Assembly (NCBI GenBank): GCA_030424825.1
Contig: JAUHWE010000296.1
Coordinates: forward strand, 1 to 6,295
Direction: 5' to 3'
Source of the DNA: Verrucomicrobiia bacterium
Lineage (GTDB): Bacteria > Verrucomicrobiota > Verrucomicrobiia > Opitutales > Opitutaceae
Length of the DNA: 6,295 bases
Below the pieces are notes generated by a model. That model saw only the letters and a list, made by a program, of their open reading frames with translations. It made no database searches and was not told where the DNA came from. Of the stretch, positions 1 through 5,962 are shown in pieces; the first letter of the stretch is position 1; every line of letters starts with the position of its first letter. Position numbers and translations under genes: made by a program.

Positions 1-828
1 CTTTCGAAGCTGCTTCAGTGCCTTGACGCGCCCTTCGTTACGGGTCCTTCTCGCTTTGATCCCCTGTCTCAGCCAAGCTTCCTCTTTGGACAGTTTCTTG
101 TCGAATGCGCTTTGGTTCTTTGCCTCTGCCTCCAGGAGGTCTGCTTTTCGATTCAAGCAGGTATCGTAGTCGCATCGAAAGCTATTCAAATTGGAAAGAT
201 CTACTTCAACTATTCGAGTAGACAACTTTCGAATAAATGAACGGTCGTGGGTTACGAAAATAAGGGAAAGACTGGTTTTAAGAAGGTAGTTCTCTAGCCA
301 AAGGATCGAGTCGATGTCCATATGGTTGGTAGGCTCATCCAAGGCCAAGATGGCAGGGTCAGCGGCCAACACCTTTCCCAGCAGAGCACGTCGTTTCATG
401 CCTCCTGACAAGGACTGAAAGGAGCTGTCTAGATCTAGGCCAAGTTCTTCGCCTAGCCTTTCTATCCTGTGTTCCATTTTCCATTGAGCTTCGGGGTCTA
501 GGTCGACATCGGATCTCCCTTTGCGGATGTGCGAAAGGGCTTCTCCAGATTCACCGAATCCGCTAGCGATCACTTCGAAGACAGAGTCGGAGGAGGAGCT
601 TGGGATCTCCTGTTGCAGAATGGCTGCTTTCCCTCCCTCTGGAAAGGTGATTGAACCGGAGCCAGGACTGTAAACGCCGCCTATCGTCTTTAGTAACGTC
701 GATTTGCCCGAGCCGTTTCTACCGAGCACGCAGACGCGTTCCCCCTTTTCGATGTGCAAGGATACGCGGTCTAGTACGGGAGGCCCGCTGAAGCTGACGC
801 TTACTTCGGTTAAACTGAGAACTGGCAT
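1..828 (-). CDS. uup: ABC-F family ATPase, Uup type (3' part cut by window edge)
   Basis: Soluble ATPase of the ABC-F family, which acts on ribosomes or nucleic-acid structures rather than in transport. The 276 visible codons read from ATG at 828 to the left edge without a stop. They contain the first ABC domain: Walker A GRNGSGKST (residues 36-44), signature LSGGMKRR (140-147), Walker B with ALDEPTNHMD (162-171) and H-loop THD (193-195). After it comes the start of the interdomain linker with the phrase RQGIKARRTRNEGR (about 254-267), which is characteristic of Uup rather than EttA or the resistance-type ABC-F proteins. The second ABC domain and any C-terminal DNA-binding coiled coil would lie outside the window. 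No membrane segments are present, as expected. No clear Shine-Dalgarno sequence precedes the ATG. The gene is divergent from the acyl-CoA synthetase gene, with a 226-base gap to that gene's preferred start. Family call is firm; the Uup subtype is likely. Confidence 0.93.
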   Translation of the reverse strand, partial: MPVLSLTEVSVSFSGPPVLDRVSLHIEKGERVCVLGRNGSGKSTLLKTIGGVYSPGSGSITFPEGGKAAILQQEIPSSSSDSVFEVIASGFGESGEALSHIRKGRSDVDLDPEAQWKMEHRIERLGEELGLDLDSSFQSLSGGMKRRALLGKVLAADPAILALDEPTNHMDIDSILWLENYLLKTSLSLIFVTHDRSFIRKLSTRIVEVDLSNLNSFRCDYDTCLNRKADLLEAEAKNQSAFDKKLSKEEAWLRQGIKARRTRNEGRVKALKQLRK

Positions 829-960
829 AATCGTCTGACACTTGAAAGCGCTCCCGTTGATTTGCAATTCAAGCCTTCGGGAAATTTCGATGCGCTTGTG
901 ATTTAGGGTATTTGCAAAAGTTCATTCTGAAAGGCGAATTAAGATGGAATTCGGATTCGG

Positions 961-990
961 TTGAACTTCCGAGTGTGGTTGGCCTATCTT
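961..990 (+). promoter_or_regulatory. Possible sigma70-type promoter of the acyl-CoA synthetase gene
   Basis: TTGAAC at 961-966 and TATCTT at 985-990 are separated by 18 bases; each matches four of six bases of the -35 and -10 consensus. Transcription would begin near 997, giving a leader of about 58 bases before the ATG at 1055. It would place the TTG at 995 at or before the 5' end of the message. This is a consensus match only. Confidence 0.3.
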
Positions 991-1054
991 TATCTTGAAA
1001 GCATTGGTAGGCTCGATCACTGCTAAAGGGTTCAATCGGAACTCGTTGCCTTAT

Positions 1055-2977
1055 ATGACTACCTCAATACACAAAGGCGTCACTGGACGCTCTATTGCCG
1101 AAATGTACAAGCTCGCTGCGGAGCAGTATGGGGACCTTCCTGCATTTGCCACTCGAATCAAAAGCGGGGTATTTCAACCGATGAGCTACCGAGACCTGTA
1201 TGACTATGGAGTATTTCTCGGTACGGCGCTGATTGAACTGGGGGTGAACGCTCGTGACCACGTAGCGCTTCTTTCCGACAATCGAGTGGAATGGAATATC
1301 GCCGACTACGGTATCTTGCTGACGGGGGCAGCAGATGTTCCTCGTGGCACTGATATTACGAATCAGGAAATTGAATACATTATTGATCATTCTGATAGCG
1401 AAATTGTGTTCGTGGAAAACAAGCGCCTCCTTGATCGCGTTATTACGCTGATGCCAAAGATGGATAAGGTGAGACAGCTGGTCTTAATGGATTCCAAGGT
1501 TCAAGCGCCGGAAGGCGTATTAGCGATGTCGAAACTCGTGGAGCGGGGAAGGGAGCTAAGAGAACAGGGGAACTGCCAGATTGAAGAACGGATAGAGGCA
1601 ATCGAACCGGAGGACCTGTTTACCTTAATTTACACTTCGGGCACTACCGGGACGCCAAAGGGTGTGATGCTTACTCATGCGAATATGGTTTCGCAGGTAG
1701 AGAACTTGCCTTTTCCGCTAGAGCCCAATGATCGACTGCTCTCAATATTGCCGGTTTGGCATAGTTACGAGCGGATTTTCCAAATGATCGCGATTAGTAA
1801 TGGTTGCTGCACGTACTTCACAAGTTTGCGAAGTCTGGCAGATGACCTTAAAACGGTTAAGCCAACTATGATGGCCTCTGCTCCCCGTTTGTGGGAGAAT
1901 CTCTACACGCGAATTCTAAAGAATGTGCGCGAATCGCATTGGATTAGACGAAGCCTTTTTCATGCCGCCTATTTTTGTTCCCGTATGGTCAAAGGTTCTG
2001 TGTTCTTCCTGCAAGGGAAGAAAGTCGATTTGGACGGGAGAAACATTGCCCAGTCTATCGGGCTGGGTTTTTTCCATGCCCTTCGGGCAATTGTCTTTTT
2101 CCCTCCCTATGTCGCGTTAAACGCGGTTGTATTGGAAAAATTAAGGCAGATAGTTGGTGGTAGTTTCAAGGGTACGGTCTCTGGCGGTGGGGCGCTTCAG
2201 CCCCATGTCGACGAGTTTTTCAACTATATTGGAATTCCGGTACAAGAAGGGTACGGCCTAACCGAAACCGCACCTGTGATCGCGGTTCGTACAACCCCGA
2301 AACTCGTTATTGGTACGGTGGGGCCCCTCTACCGGTATACCGAGATTCGGATTTTGGATCTGAACACGGGTGAGGTATTGTACCCGAATCCTGCCCATCG
2401 AAAAGAGGGGCGAGGGCTGAAAGGGGAGATTCACGTCAAGGGGCCACAGGTGATGAAAGGCTACTACAAGAATCGGGAGGCATCTGACAAGGTCTTGAAG
2501 GACGGATGGTTTAATACGGGGGATATTGGAATTTTCACGCACAACGACTGTCTCAAAATTGTAGGTCGATCAAAGGACACGATTGTCCTCTTGAACGGAG
2601 AGAACATTGAGCCTATCCCGATTGAGGCGAAGATTTGCGAATCTCCCTTGGTCGACCAGTGTATGGTCGTGGGACAAGACCAGAAGCAACTCGGAGCACT
2701 GGTTGTTCCCTCTCTTGAGGGGTTTCAGGCGAATGGTTCGAAAGCGGAGATTGTGTCTGAATTAGCCGATCAAGAGGGGGTCCGCGACCAGATCATTATG
2801 GAAATCAAGAGGCTCATCTCCAAGGAGAATGGCTTCAAGGCATTCGAACATATCCACGAGATCGGCATATTGCCAAAGTCGTTCGAAGTGGGGAAAGAGC
2901 TCACGAACACGTTCAAGATAAAGCGTCACGTAGTTGACGAAAGATACGCCGAACTCATCTCCAGCCTATTTCACTGA
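1055..2977 (+). CDS. Long-chain fatty acyl-CoA synthetase (AMP-forming)
   Basis: Activates fatty acids to acyl-CoA through an acyl-AMP intermediate, feeding beta-oxidation or lipid synthesis; expected to act at the inner face of the membrane. In the 640-residue reading from ATG 1055, the adenylate-forming motifs come in order: P-loop YTSGTTGTPKG (193-203), SAPRLWENLY (275-284), GYGLTET (399-405), GWFNTGD (484-490), GRSKD (504-508) and C-terminal FKIKR, with Lys621 in the place of the catalytic lysine. The length and the region around 310-375, including a hydrophobic stretch near 337-360, fit the long-chain (FAA1/FadD15-like, LC-FACS) branch better than acetyl-CoA or aryl ligases. The frame can be extended to a TTG at 995, adding 20 residues, but that extension has no ribosome-binding site and lies at the predicted transcription start. 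The ATG start begins MTTSIHKGVTGRSIAEMY, a plausible N terminus, although it also lacks a clear Shine-Dalgarno. Chain-length preference cannot be read from sequence. The gene converges on the DoxX gene with a 17-base gap. Confidence 0.93.
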   Translation: MTTSIHKGVTGRSIAEMYKLAAEQYGDLPAFATRIKSGVFQPMSYRDLYDYGVFLGTALIELGVNARDHVALLSDNRVEWNIADYGILLTGAADVPRGTDITNQEIEYIIDHSDSEIVFVENKRLLDRVITLMPKMDKVRQLVLMDSKVQAPEGVLAMSKLVERGRELREQGNCQIEERIEAIEPEDLFTLIYTSGTTGTPKGVMLTHANMVSQVENLPFPLEPNDRLLSILPVWHSYERIFQMIAISNGCCTYFTSLRSLADDLKTVKPTMMASAPRLWENLYTRILKNVRESHWIRRSLFHAAYFCSRMVKGSVFFLQGKKVDLDGRNIAQSIGLGFFHALRAIVFFPPYVALNAVVLEKLRQIVGGSFKGTVSGGGALQPHVDEFFNYIGIPVQEGYGLTETAPVIAVRTTPKLVIGTVGPLYRYTEIRILDLNTGEVLYPNPAHRKEGRGLKGEIHVKGPQVMKGYYKNREASDKVLKDGWFNTGDIGIFTHNDCLKIVGRSKDTIVLLNGENIEPIPIEAKICESPLVDQCMVVGQDQKQLGALVVPSLEGFQANGSKAEIVSELADQEGVRDQIIMEIKRLISKENGFKAFEHIHEIGILPKSFEVGKELTNTFKIKRHVVDERYAELISSLFH

Positions 2978-2994
2978 TGGGTATTATCGTAACC

Positions 2995-3450
2995 CTATCT
3001 TAGCAGTTCGAATTTGTTGTGGCGAACAAAGTAGAGTGCCGCCGAAGTCAGGAGAATATAGATGCCGATCGTTCCCACGGGATCTGGGTTGCGTAGCAGC
3101 ATAAGTCCGAACCCCAGTGAAACATAGGTCAAGCTGATGAGCGCCAGCGTGTATTTTGTCTTCACGCCTGCCAGAAGTAGTAGCCCCAGCGCTATTTCAA
3201 TATAGGCTAAAGAATGCAGATAGGGTAAATAAAGCAAAGCGGGCAAATTCGTTTTCGATTCAAAGGCGCTTGATTGACTGGCAACGAACCCATCGTATAA
3301 ATTTGAAAAGGAGTAGCCCCCATTATTGAATTTTCCCAGACCGGCAGTGATGAATTTGAGGGCAAGAAAGAGCCTTAATGAAAGAAACGCCCAAGTTTCG
3401 GCGGACCAATAGAGTAGGGACCCATTTCGTTGATTGGTTTTCTTTGGCAT
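2995..3450 (-). CDS. DoxX-family small integral membrane protein
   Basis: A 151-residue protein with four predicted membrane helices (about residues 20-38, 78-95, 100-118 and 124-143). The usual DoxX pattern is visible: a first helix ending in KFITAGLGKF, a long loop, then IEIALGLLLLAGV in the second helix. Family members are inner-membrane proteins with poorly defined roles, some tied to thiosulfate or quinone oxidation or to redox stress; none of those roles can be assigned here. The gene lies 66 bases downstream of the symporter gene on the same strand, with no T-rich terminator between, so co-transcription is plausible. The leader just before the ATG is rich in C and A on the coding strand and carries no Shine-Dalgarno sequence. 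No other in-frame ATG lies near the start, so the ATG at 3450 is kept. Family call is good; function is unknown. Confidence 0.8.
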   Translation of the reverse strand: MPKKTNQRNGSLLYWSAETWAFLSLRLFLALKFITAGLGKFNNGGYSFSNLYDGFVASQSSAFESKTNLPALLYLPYLHSLAYIEIALGLLLLAGVKTKYTLALISLTYVSLGFGLMLLRNPDPVGTIGIYILLTSAALYFVRHNKFELLR

Positions 3451-3516
3451 GCTAGAGGTAGTGGTTTGGGGTTGGGATTGAGCCTTGGATGGGGAGAAGG
3501 CTGGAAAGTGAATTTT

Positions 3517-4452
3517 CTACAACTTAAGCCAGCCGGTTGTAAAGAGTTCTTCTTTGACTGTCTCGTTCTCAAAGCGAAACCATTCCTTTCTAGTGTATTT
3601 ACGTATTAAATACGTAACTAGAGTGGATGAGTTCACGATGAAGAAGGAATAGAGAAGTGCCGGCCACAGAATGTCGCCTGATATTTGCGCACTAAAGCTT
3701 AGGGTTATGATTGCAAAGGCAAGAGGGCCGTTCTGAATTCCGGTTTCAAGGGATACCGTTCGGCTCTTTCGTTTGTCCATTCCGAGAAGCCGGCTAAAGC
3801 AGTACCCGAATAGGAACCCGCCGAGACCGAGGAATATACTGGCGACGAGTATGAACGGGCTGGTCTCTTCTGGGTCTAGCATCCGTTCAACATTTCGGGG
3901 TAGCCAGCTGATAATCAGGAATGCGATTACGACGATACCCAGCGCTCCCCCAGTCTCCTCCATATTCTTTCCCCACCGCTCGCTCCGCGATTTTAGGTAC
4001 ATCCCTCCGGCGACAGGAAGGAGGCAGATTAGGAGGGAGCCGATCACTTTGCCGAAATCGATTTGTATCTGGTCGTTGGTGAAGGGGGTGGCGTAGATGC
4101 TTAGAAGGATGGGCAACGCGAAAAGGGCGACCATGGTTGTAAGCGTGCTCAACGATATGCTCAGAGCCAAATCGCCTTTGGCGAAATAGTTGAACAGGCT
4201 GGATGTCGTGCCGGAAGGGCAGCAGGCGACAATTATCAAGCCGATTGCGACGGGATCTGAAAAATGGAAGAACTTGGCCATCCCAAAGGCTAATGCCGGC
4301 ATAATGAGGTACTGGGACATGAATCCTACAATTGCAGGTTTGGGATGTCGAACGGCCTCTTTGAAGTCCTTAATGGAGAGGGTGCAGCCAAGCCCAAACA
4401 TGATGACAAAGGTCATTAGAATGAGCAAATTGGTCTCTGTGGGTGTAAGCAT
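3517..4452 (-). CDS. Bile acid:sodium symporter (SBF/BASS) family transporter
   Basis: A 311-residue inner-membrane protein with some nine or ten hydrophobic segments, the usual size and topology for bacterial relatives of ASBT/NTCP. Two family hallmarks are present: the crossover segment CCPSGTTSSLFNYFAKGD (77-94) followed by LALSISLSTLTTM, and the second crossover SLETGIQNGPLAF (234-246), with Glu236 and Gln240 matching sodium-coordinating positions in the Neisseria ASBT homologue. One difference stands out: where most members have Ser-Asn in the first crossover (part of a sodium site), this protein has Ser84-Ser85. Bacterial members carry organic anions such as pantoate or other carboxylates, and the real substrate is unknown; bile acids are unlikely to be the natural cargo. 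It is the first gene of a leftward pair with DoxX. A candidate promoter lies at 4488-4516. The ATG at 4452 lacks a visible Shine-Dalgarno, but starting there gives the complete first helix. Confidence 0.9.
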   Translation of the reverse strand: MLTPTETNLLILMTFVIMFGLGCTLSIKDFKEAVRHPKPAIVGFMSQYLIMPALAFGMAKFFHFSDPVAIGLIIVACCPSGTTSSLFNYFAKGDLALSISLSTLTTMVALFALPILLSIYATPFTNDQIQIDFGKVIGSLLICLLPVAGGMYLKSRSERWGKNMEETGGALGIVVIAFLIISWLPRNVERMLDPEETSPFILVASIFLGLGGFLFGYCFSRLLGMDKRKSRTVSLETGIQNGPLAFAIITLSFSAQISGDILWPALLYSFFIVNSSTLVTYLIRKYTRKEWFRFENETVKEELFTTGWLKL

Positions 4453-4487
4453 CGTGGAAAAGCTACGAAAATGGAAAGCTCAGGCCA

Positions 4488-4516
4488 GTTAATTGTGTTC
4501 CCAGTTTACAAGTCAA
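4488..4516 (-). promoter_or_regulatory. Possible promoter of the symporter-DoxX pair
   Basis: On the minus strand TTGACT (4516-4511) is followed after exactly 17 bases by ATTAAC (4493-4488). The -35 matches five of six consensus bases, the -10 only three of six. Transcription would start near 4481 and leave a leader of about 28 bases before the ATG at 4452. Placement between divergent genes supports it; the poor -10 weakens it. Confidence 0.3.
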
Positions 4517-4551
4517 ATCGGGCATTGATCGGGTCCGATTTAACTCCGATT
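4515..4551. repeat. Operator-like repeat cluster (inverted plus direct copies of TCCGATT)
   Basis: AAATCGG (4515-4521) and CCGATTT (4535-4541) form a perfect 7-base inverted repeat with a 13-base spacer. TCCGATT occurs at 4534-4540 and again at 4545-4551, an 11-base step close to one helical turn. The left arm overlaps the -35 of the candidate symporter promoter, and the right copies end 25 bases before the start of the exported-protein gene. This arrangement would suit a dimeric regulator acting on one or both divergent genes, but no regulator is encoded nearby, and short repeats of this kind can arise by chance. Confidence 0.3.
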
Positions 4552-4566
4552 GCCTTCATGTCGATT

Positions 4567-4573
4567 GAAGGGG
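4567..4573 (+). promoter_or_regulatory. Ribosome binding site fixing the start at 4577
   Basis: GAAGGGG ends three bases before the ATG at 4577, the best Shine-Dalgarno match in the window. It favours that ATG over the in-frame TTG at 4550, which has no such site. Confidence 0.55.
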
Positions 4574-4576
4574 CGA

Positions 4577-5053
4577 ATGCGTTTGTTTAAGTCAGCTGCG
4601 ATTTTTCTGATGATCTGCTCTATTGGTGCCGCCCGCCCTCCGGCGTTTTCACCGACGGAAGAGCAGGTATCGGAACATCGTGCTGAAGTGTTTCGCATCG
4701 CCCGCGACTACATACTAGAGACCTTCAGTGTGAATCTAGTAGAGGAGGGGCAGTTCAATCCGGTACGCTTTAATTCCACAGGAGTTTGGGGAGACTTCAG
4801 GTGTCGGCTTAAAGAACTGGGCAATGACCGGTTTGAAGTTCGCGGCTGGGTTCGGACAGTGGGCTACGATGTGCCAGAAGTCGTGTGGTCGGTAGTGCTT
4901 CGTTACAAGCTAGTGGATCCTGATGGGTGGAAATATAGACGCTTGGACGTTCCTTTTGTCAATGAGCCTGAGATTACTTCATGGCGATTTGGCCCCTATC
5001 GGAGCGTCCCCTACGAAGCGGAGTACTCCAGTGATTTTCTCTCTAGGAACTAG
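4577..5053 (+). CDS. Small exported protein of unknown function
   Basis: I do not recognise the family. From ATG 4577 the product has 158 residues. The N terminus (MRLFKSAAIFLMICSIGAA) is a convincing Sec signal peptide: basic start, hydrophobic core, and Gly-Ala-Ala near residue 19 as a likely signal peptidase I site. Cys14 is not in a proper lipobox (Leu-Met-Ile-Cys), so a lipoprotein is unlikely. The mature part has one probable amphipathic helix (about 28-50, EEQVSEHRAEVFRIARDYI) followed by alternating hydrophobic and polar residues rich in Val, Trp, Tyr and Arg (about 68-125), which suggests a beta-sheet. A small alpha+beta fold of about 135 residues is therefore plausible. Mature Cys76 is single, so no internal disulfide is expected. 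The in-frame extension to TTG 4550 would put nine charged or polar residues before the signal peptide and is disfavoured. The gene is alone on its strand, divergent from the symporter and convergent on the amidase. Confidence 0.75.
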   Translation: MRLFKSAAIFLMICSIGAARPPAFSPTEEQVSEHRAEVFRIARDYILETFSVNLVEEGQFNPVRFNSTGVWGDFRCRLKELGNDRFEVRGWVRTVGYDVPEVVWSVVLRYKLVDPDGWKYRRLDVPFVNEPEITSWRFGPYRSVPYEAEYSSDFLSRN

Positions 5054-5080
5054 ATGTCTCGAAACGAGTCGGAACTAGTT
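5048..5080. repeat. Imperfect inverted repeat across the convergent gene ends
   Basis: AACTAG (5048-5053) pairs with CTAGTT (5075-5080), and inside them CTCG (5058-5061) pairs with CGAG (5065-5068) around an AAA loop. The outer arms contain the TAG stop codons of both converging genes. Neither strand has a run of T after the hairpin, so it is not a standard intrinsic terminator; it might slow polymerase or protect 3' ends. GGAACTAG also occurs as a direct repeat at 5046-5053 and 5071-5078. Confidence 0.25.
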
Positions 5081-5953
5081 GAGCATTCGCTTCAGTTGAC
5101 TCGTCGGGAAGAATTTGCCGGGACAAAGCGTATGTTTCGGATGCATCAAAGTGTGCGTGGTCACCCCTTTGTCGGGAACGCCCGCTTTTTCCTGAAGATA
5201 GGCGATTAGGGCCTCAAGCTGTTCTAGCTGCTTCGCCTTCGGTCTAGATTTTTCGAAATTTCCAATGAGGCAAATTCCAATGGCGATTTGGTTGTGGGCC
5301 CACAGTTTCATGTGCCCACCATGGAGTTGCTTTTTCCAGCGTTCGCTAATGTAGATGTCGCCGTTCTTGGTTCCACGAGTCCCGTTTTCGATGACGAAAT
5401 GGTAGGCGATCCCGTTCTCCATGTTGCGTTCCTCTCGGTGAAAACGATCAATGTTCTTCGCACGGTCGGCGACCGTGCCGCTATGGTGAATGACGATATT
5501 CTTCCATTGCCCCTTTTTAATGGCGATTTTCCCCAATTCGTTGCGGACGCTCCATGGAAGTCGGGAGTATTTCTTGGCGATCGCTCCCGATTTCGAAGGT
5601 ATTCGAATTACCTGACCGGCTCTAATTTTATCGAAGTCTCGTATCCCGTTAAACGCGCCCAGTTCTTTGGCGGTAACGCCGTGTCTTGCTGCAATGCTGG
5701 AGAGGCTCTCCCCATTTCGAATTTTGTATTCAGTAAAACTTGGAGCGGACCCAGGAATCTCGAGTTTTTGACCGATGCTGATATTGTCAGCATCTTTGAT
5801 GTTGTTGGCCTTTTTGAGATCAGAAATGGATACGTTGTAGGCTTTTGATATCGTGGTGAGATTGTCTCCTTTTTTGACCACGTGCACGATTCCTTGCAAC
5901 GATGTCGCAGTCGCAATTGTCAAAAACAGAAGTAGGATTCGAAGGGGAAACAT
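5075..5953 (-). CDS. Exported LysM-LysM N-acetylmuramoyl-L-alanine amidase (Amidase_2/PGRP type)
   Basis: Predicted periplasmic zinc amidase that cuts the bond between MurNAc and L-Ala of peptidoglycan. The 292-residue product has a short signal peptide (about 1-18, MFPLRILLLFLTIATATS), LysM repeat 1 (about 22-67, starting VHVVKKGDNL), LysM repeat 2 (about 74-119, starting EYKIRNGESL), a basic linker and an Amidase_2 domain (about 150-290). Zinc ligands are visible as His156 in IVIHHSG, His267 in TTHTLMHP and Cys277 in TLCPGK. Tyr184 in GIAYHFVI and Thr275, two residues before the Cys, match the positions of Tyr46 and Lys128 of T7 lysozyme; Thr at the latter is normal in amidase-active PGRPs. 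All key residues are thus present and the enzyme is probably active. The LysM repeats would anchor it on glycan chains. It begins 9 bases after the SET gene stops, with only a weak TTAGGC-like ribosome site, so it probably shares that message. Confidence 0.93.
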   Translation of the reverse strand: MFPLRILLLFLTIATATSLQGIVHVVKKGDNLTTISKAYNVSISDLKKANNIKDADNISIGQKLEIPGSAPSFTEYKIRNGESLSSIAARHGVTAKELGAFNGIRDFDKIRAGQVIRIPSKSGAIAKKYSRLPWSVRNELGKIAIKKGQWKNIVIHHSGTVADRAKNIDRFHREERNMENGIAYHFVIENGTRGTKNGDIYISERWKKQLHGGHMKLWAHNQIAIGICLIGNFEKSRPKAKQLEQLEALIAYLQEKAGVPDKGVTTHTLMHPKHTLCPGKFFPTSQLKRMLN

Positions 5954-5962
5954 AGTGAATGC

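Noticed and set aside
841..873. CTTGAA / TTCAAG inverted repeat upstream of uup
   Set aside because: Six-base arms 21 bases apart with no further symmetry and no promoter match nearby; not distinguishable from chance.
1064..1390. 108-codon open frame on the - strand
   Set aside because: Antisense to the N-terminal part of the acyl-CoA synthetase, whose conserved reading is clear; no recognisable features.
2978..2998. GGGT / ACCC inverted repeat at the convergent end of the acyl-CoA synthetase and DoxX genes
   Set aside because: Only four base pairs, no T run; expected by chance.
3481..3502. AGCCTT / AAGGCT inverted repeat between symporter and DoxX genes
   Set aside because: Six-base stem with a ten-base loop and no T run on the transcribed strand; too weak to call a terminator.
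3773..4492. Two + strand open frames (3773-4096 and 4190-4492)
   Set aside because: Both run antisense to the symporter gene and have no family features or ribosome sites.
4558..4590. Ten-codon open frame (ATG 4558 to TAA 4590) overlapping the start of the exported-protein gene
   Set aside because: Possible leader peptide by position, but it has no ribosome site of its own and no attenuator-like residues or hairpins.
4577..4633. Lipoprotein signal in the exported protein
   Set aside because: Cys14 is preceded by Leu-Met-Ile, which does not fit a lipobox; an ordinary signal peptidase site at Gly-Ala-Ala fits better.
5288..5848. 186-codon open frame on the + strand
   Set aside because: It lies wholly inside the amidase gene on the other strand; its translation shows no domain pattern, while the opposite strand shows LysM and amidase motifs.
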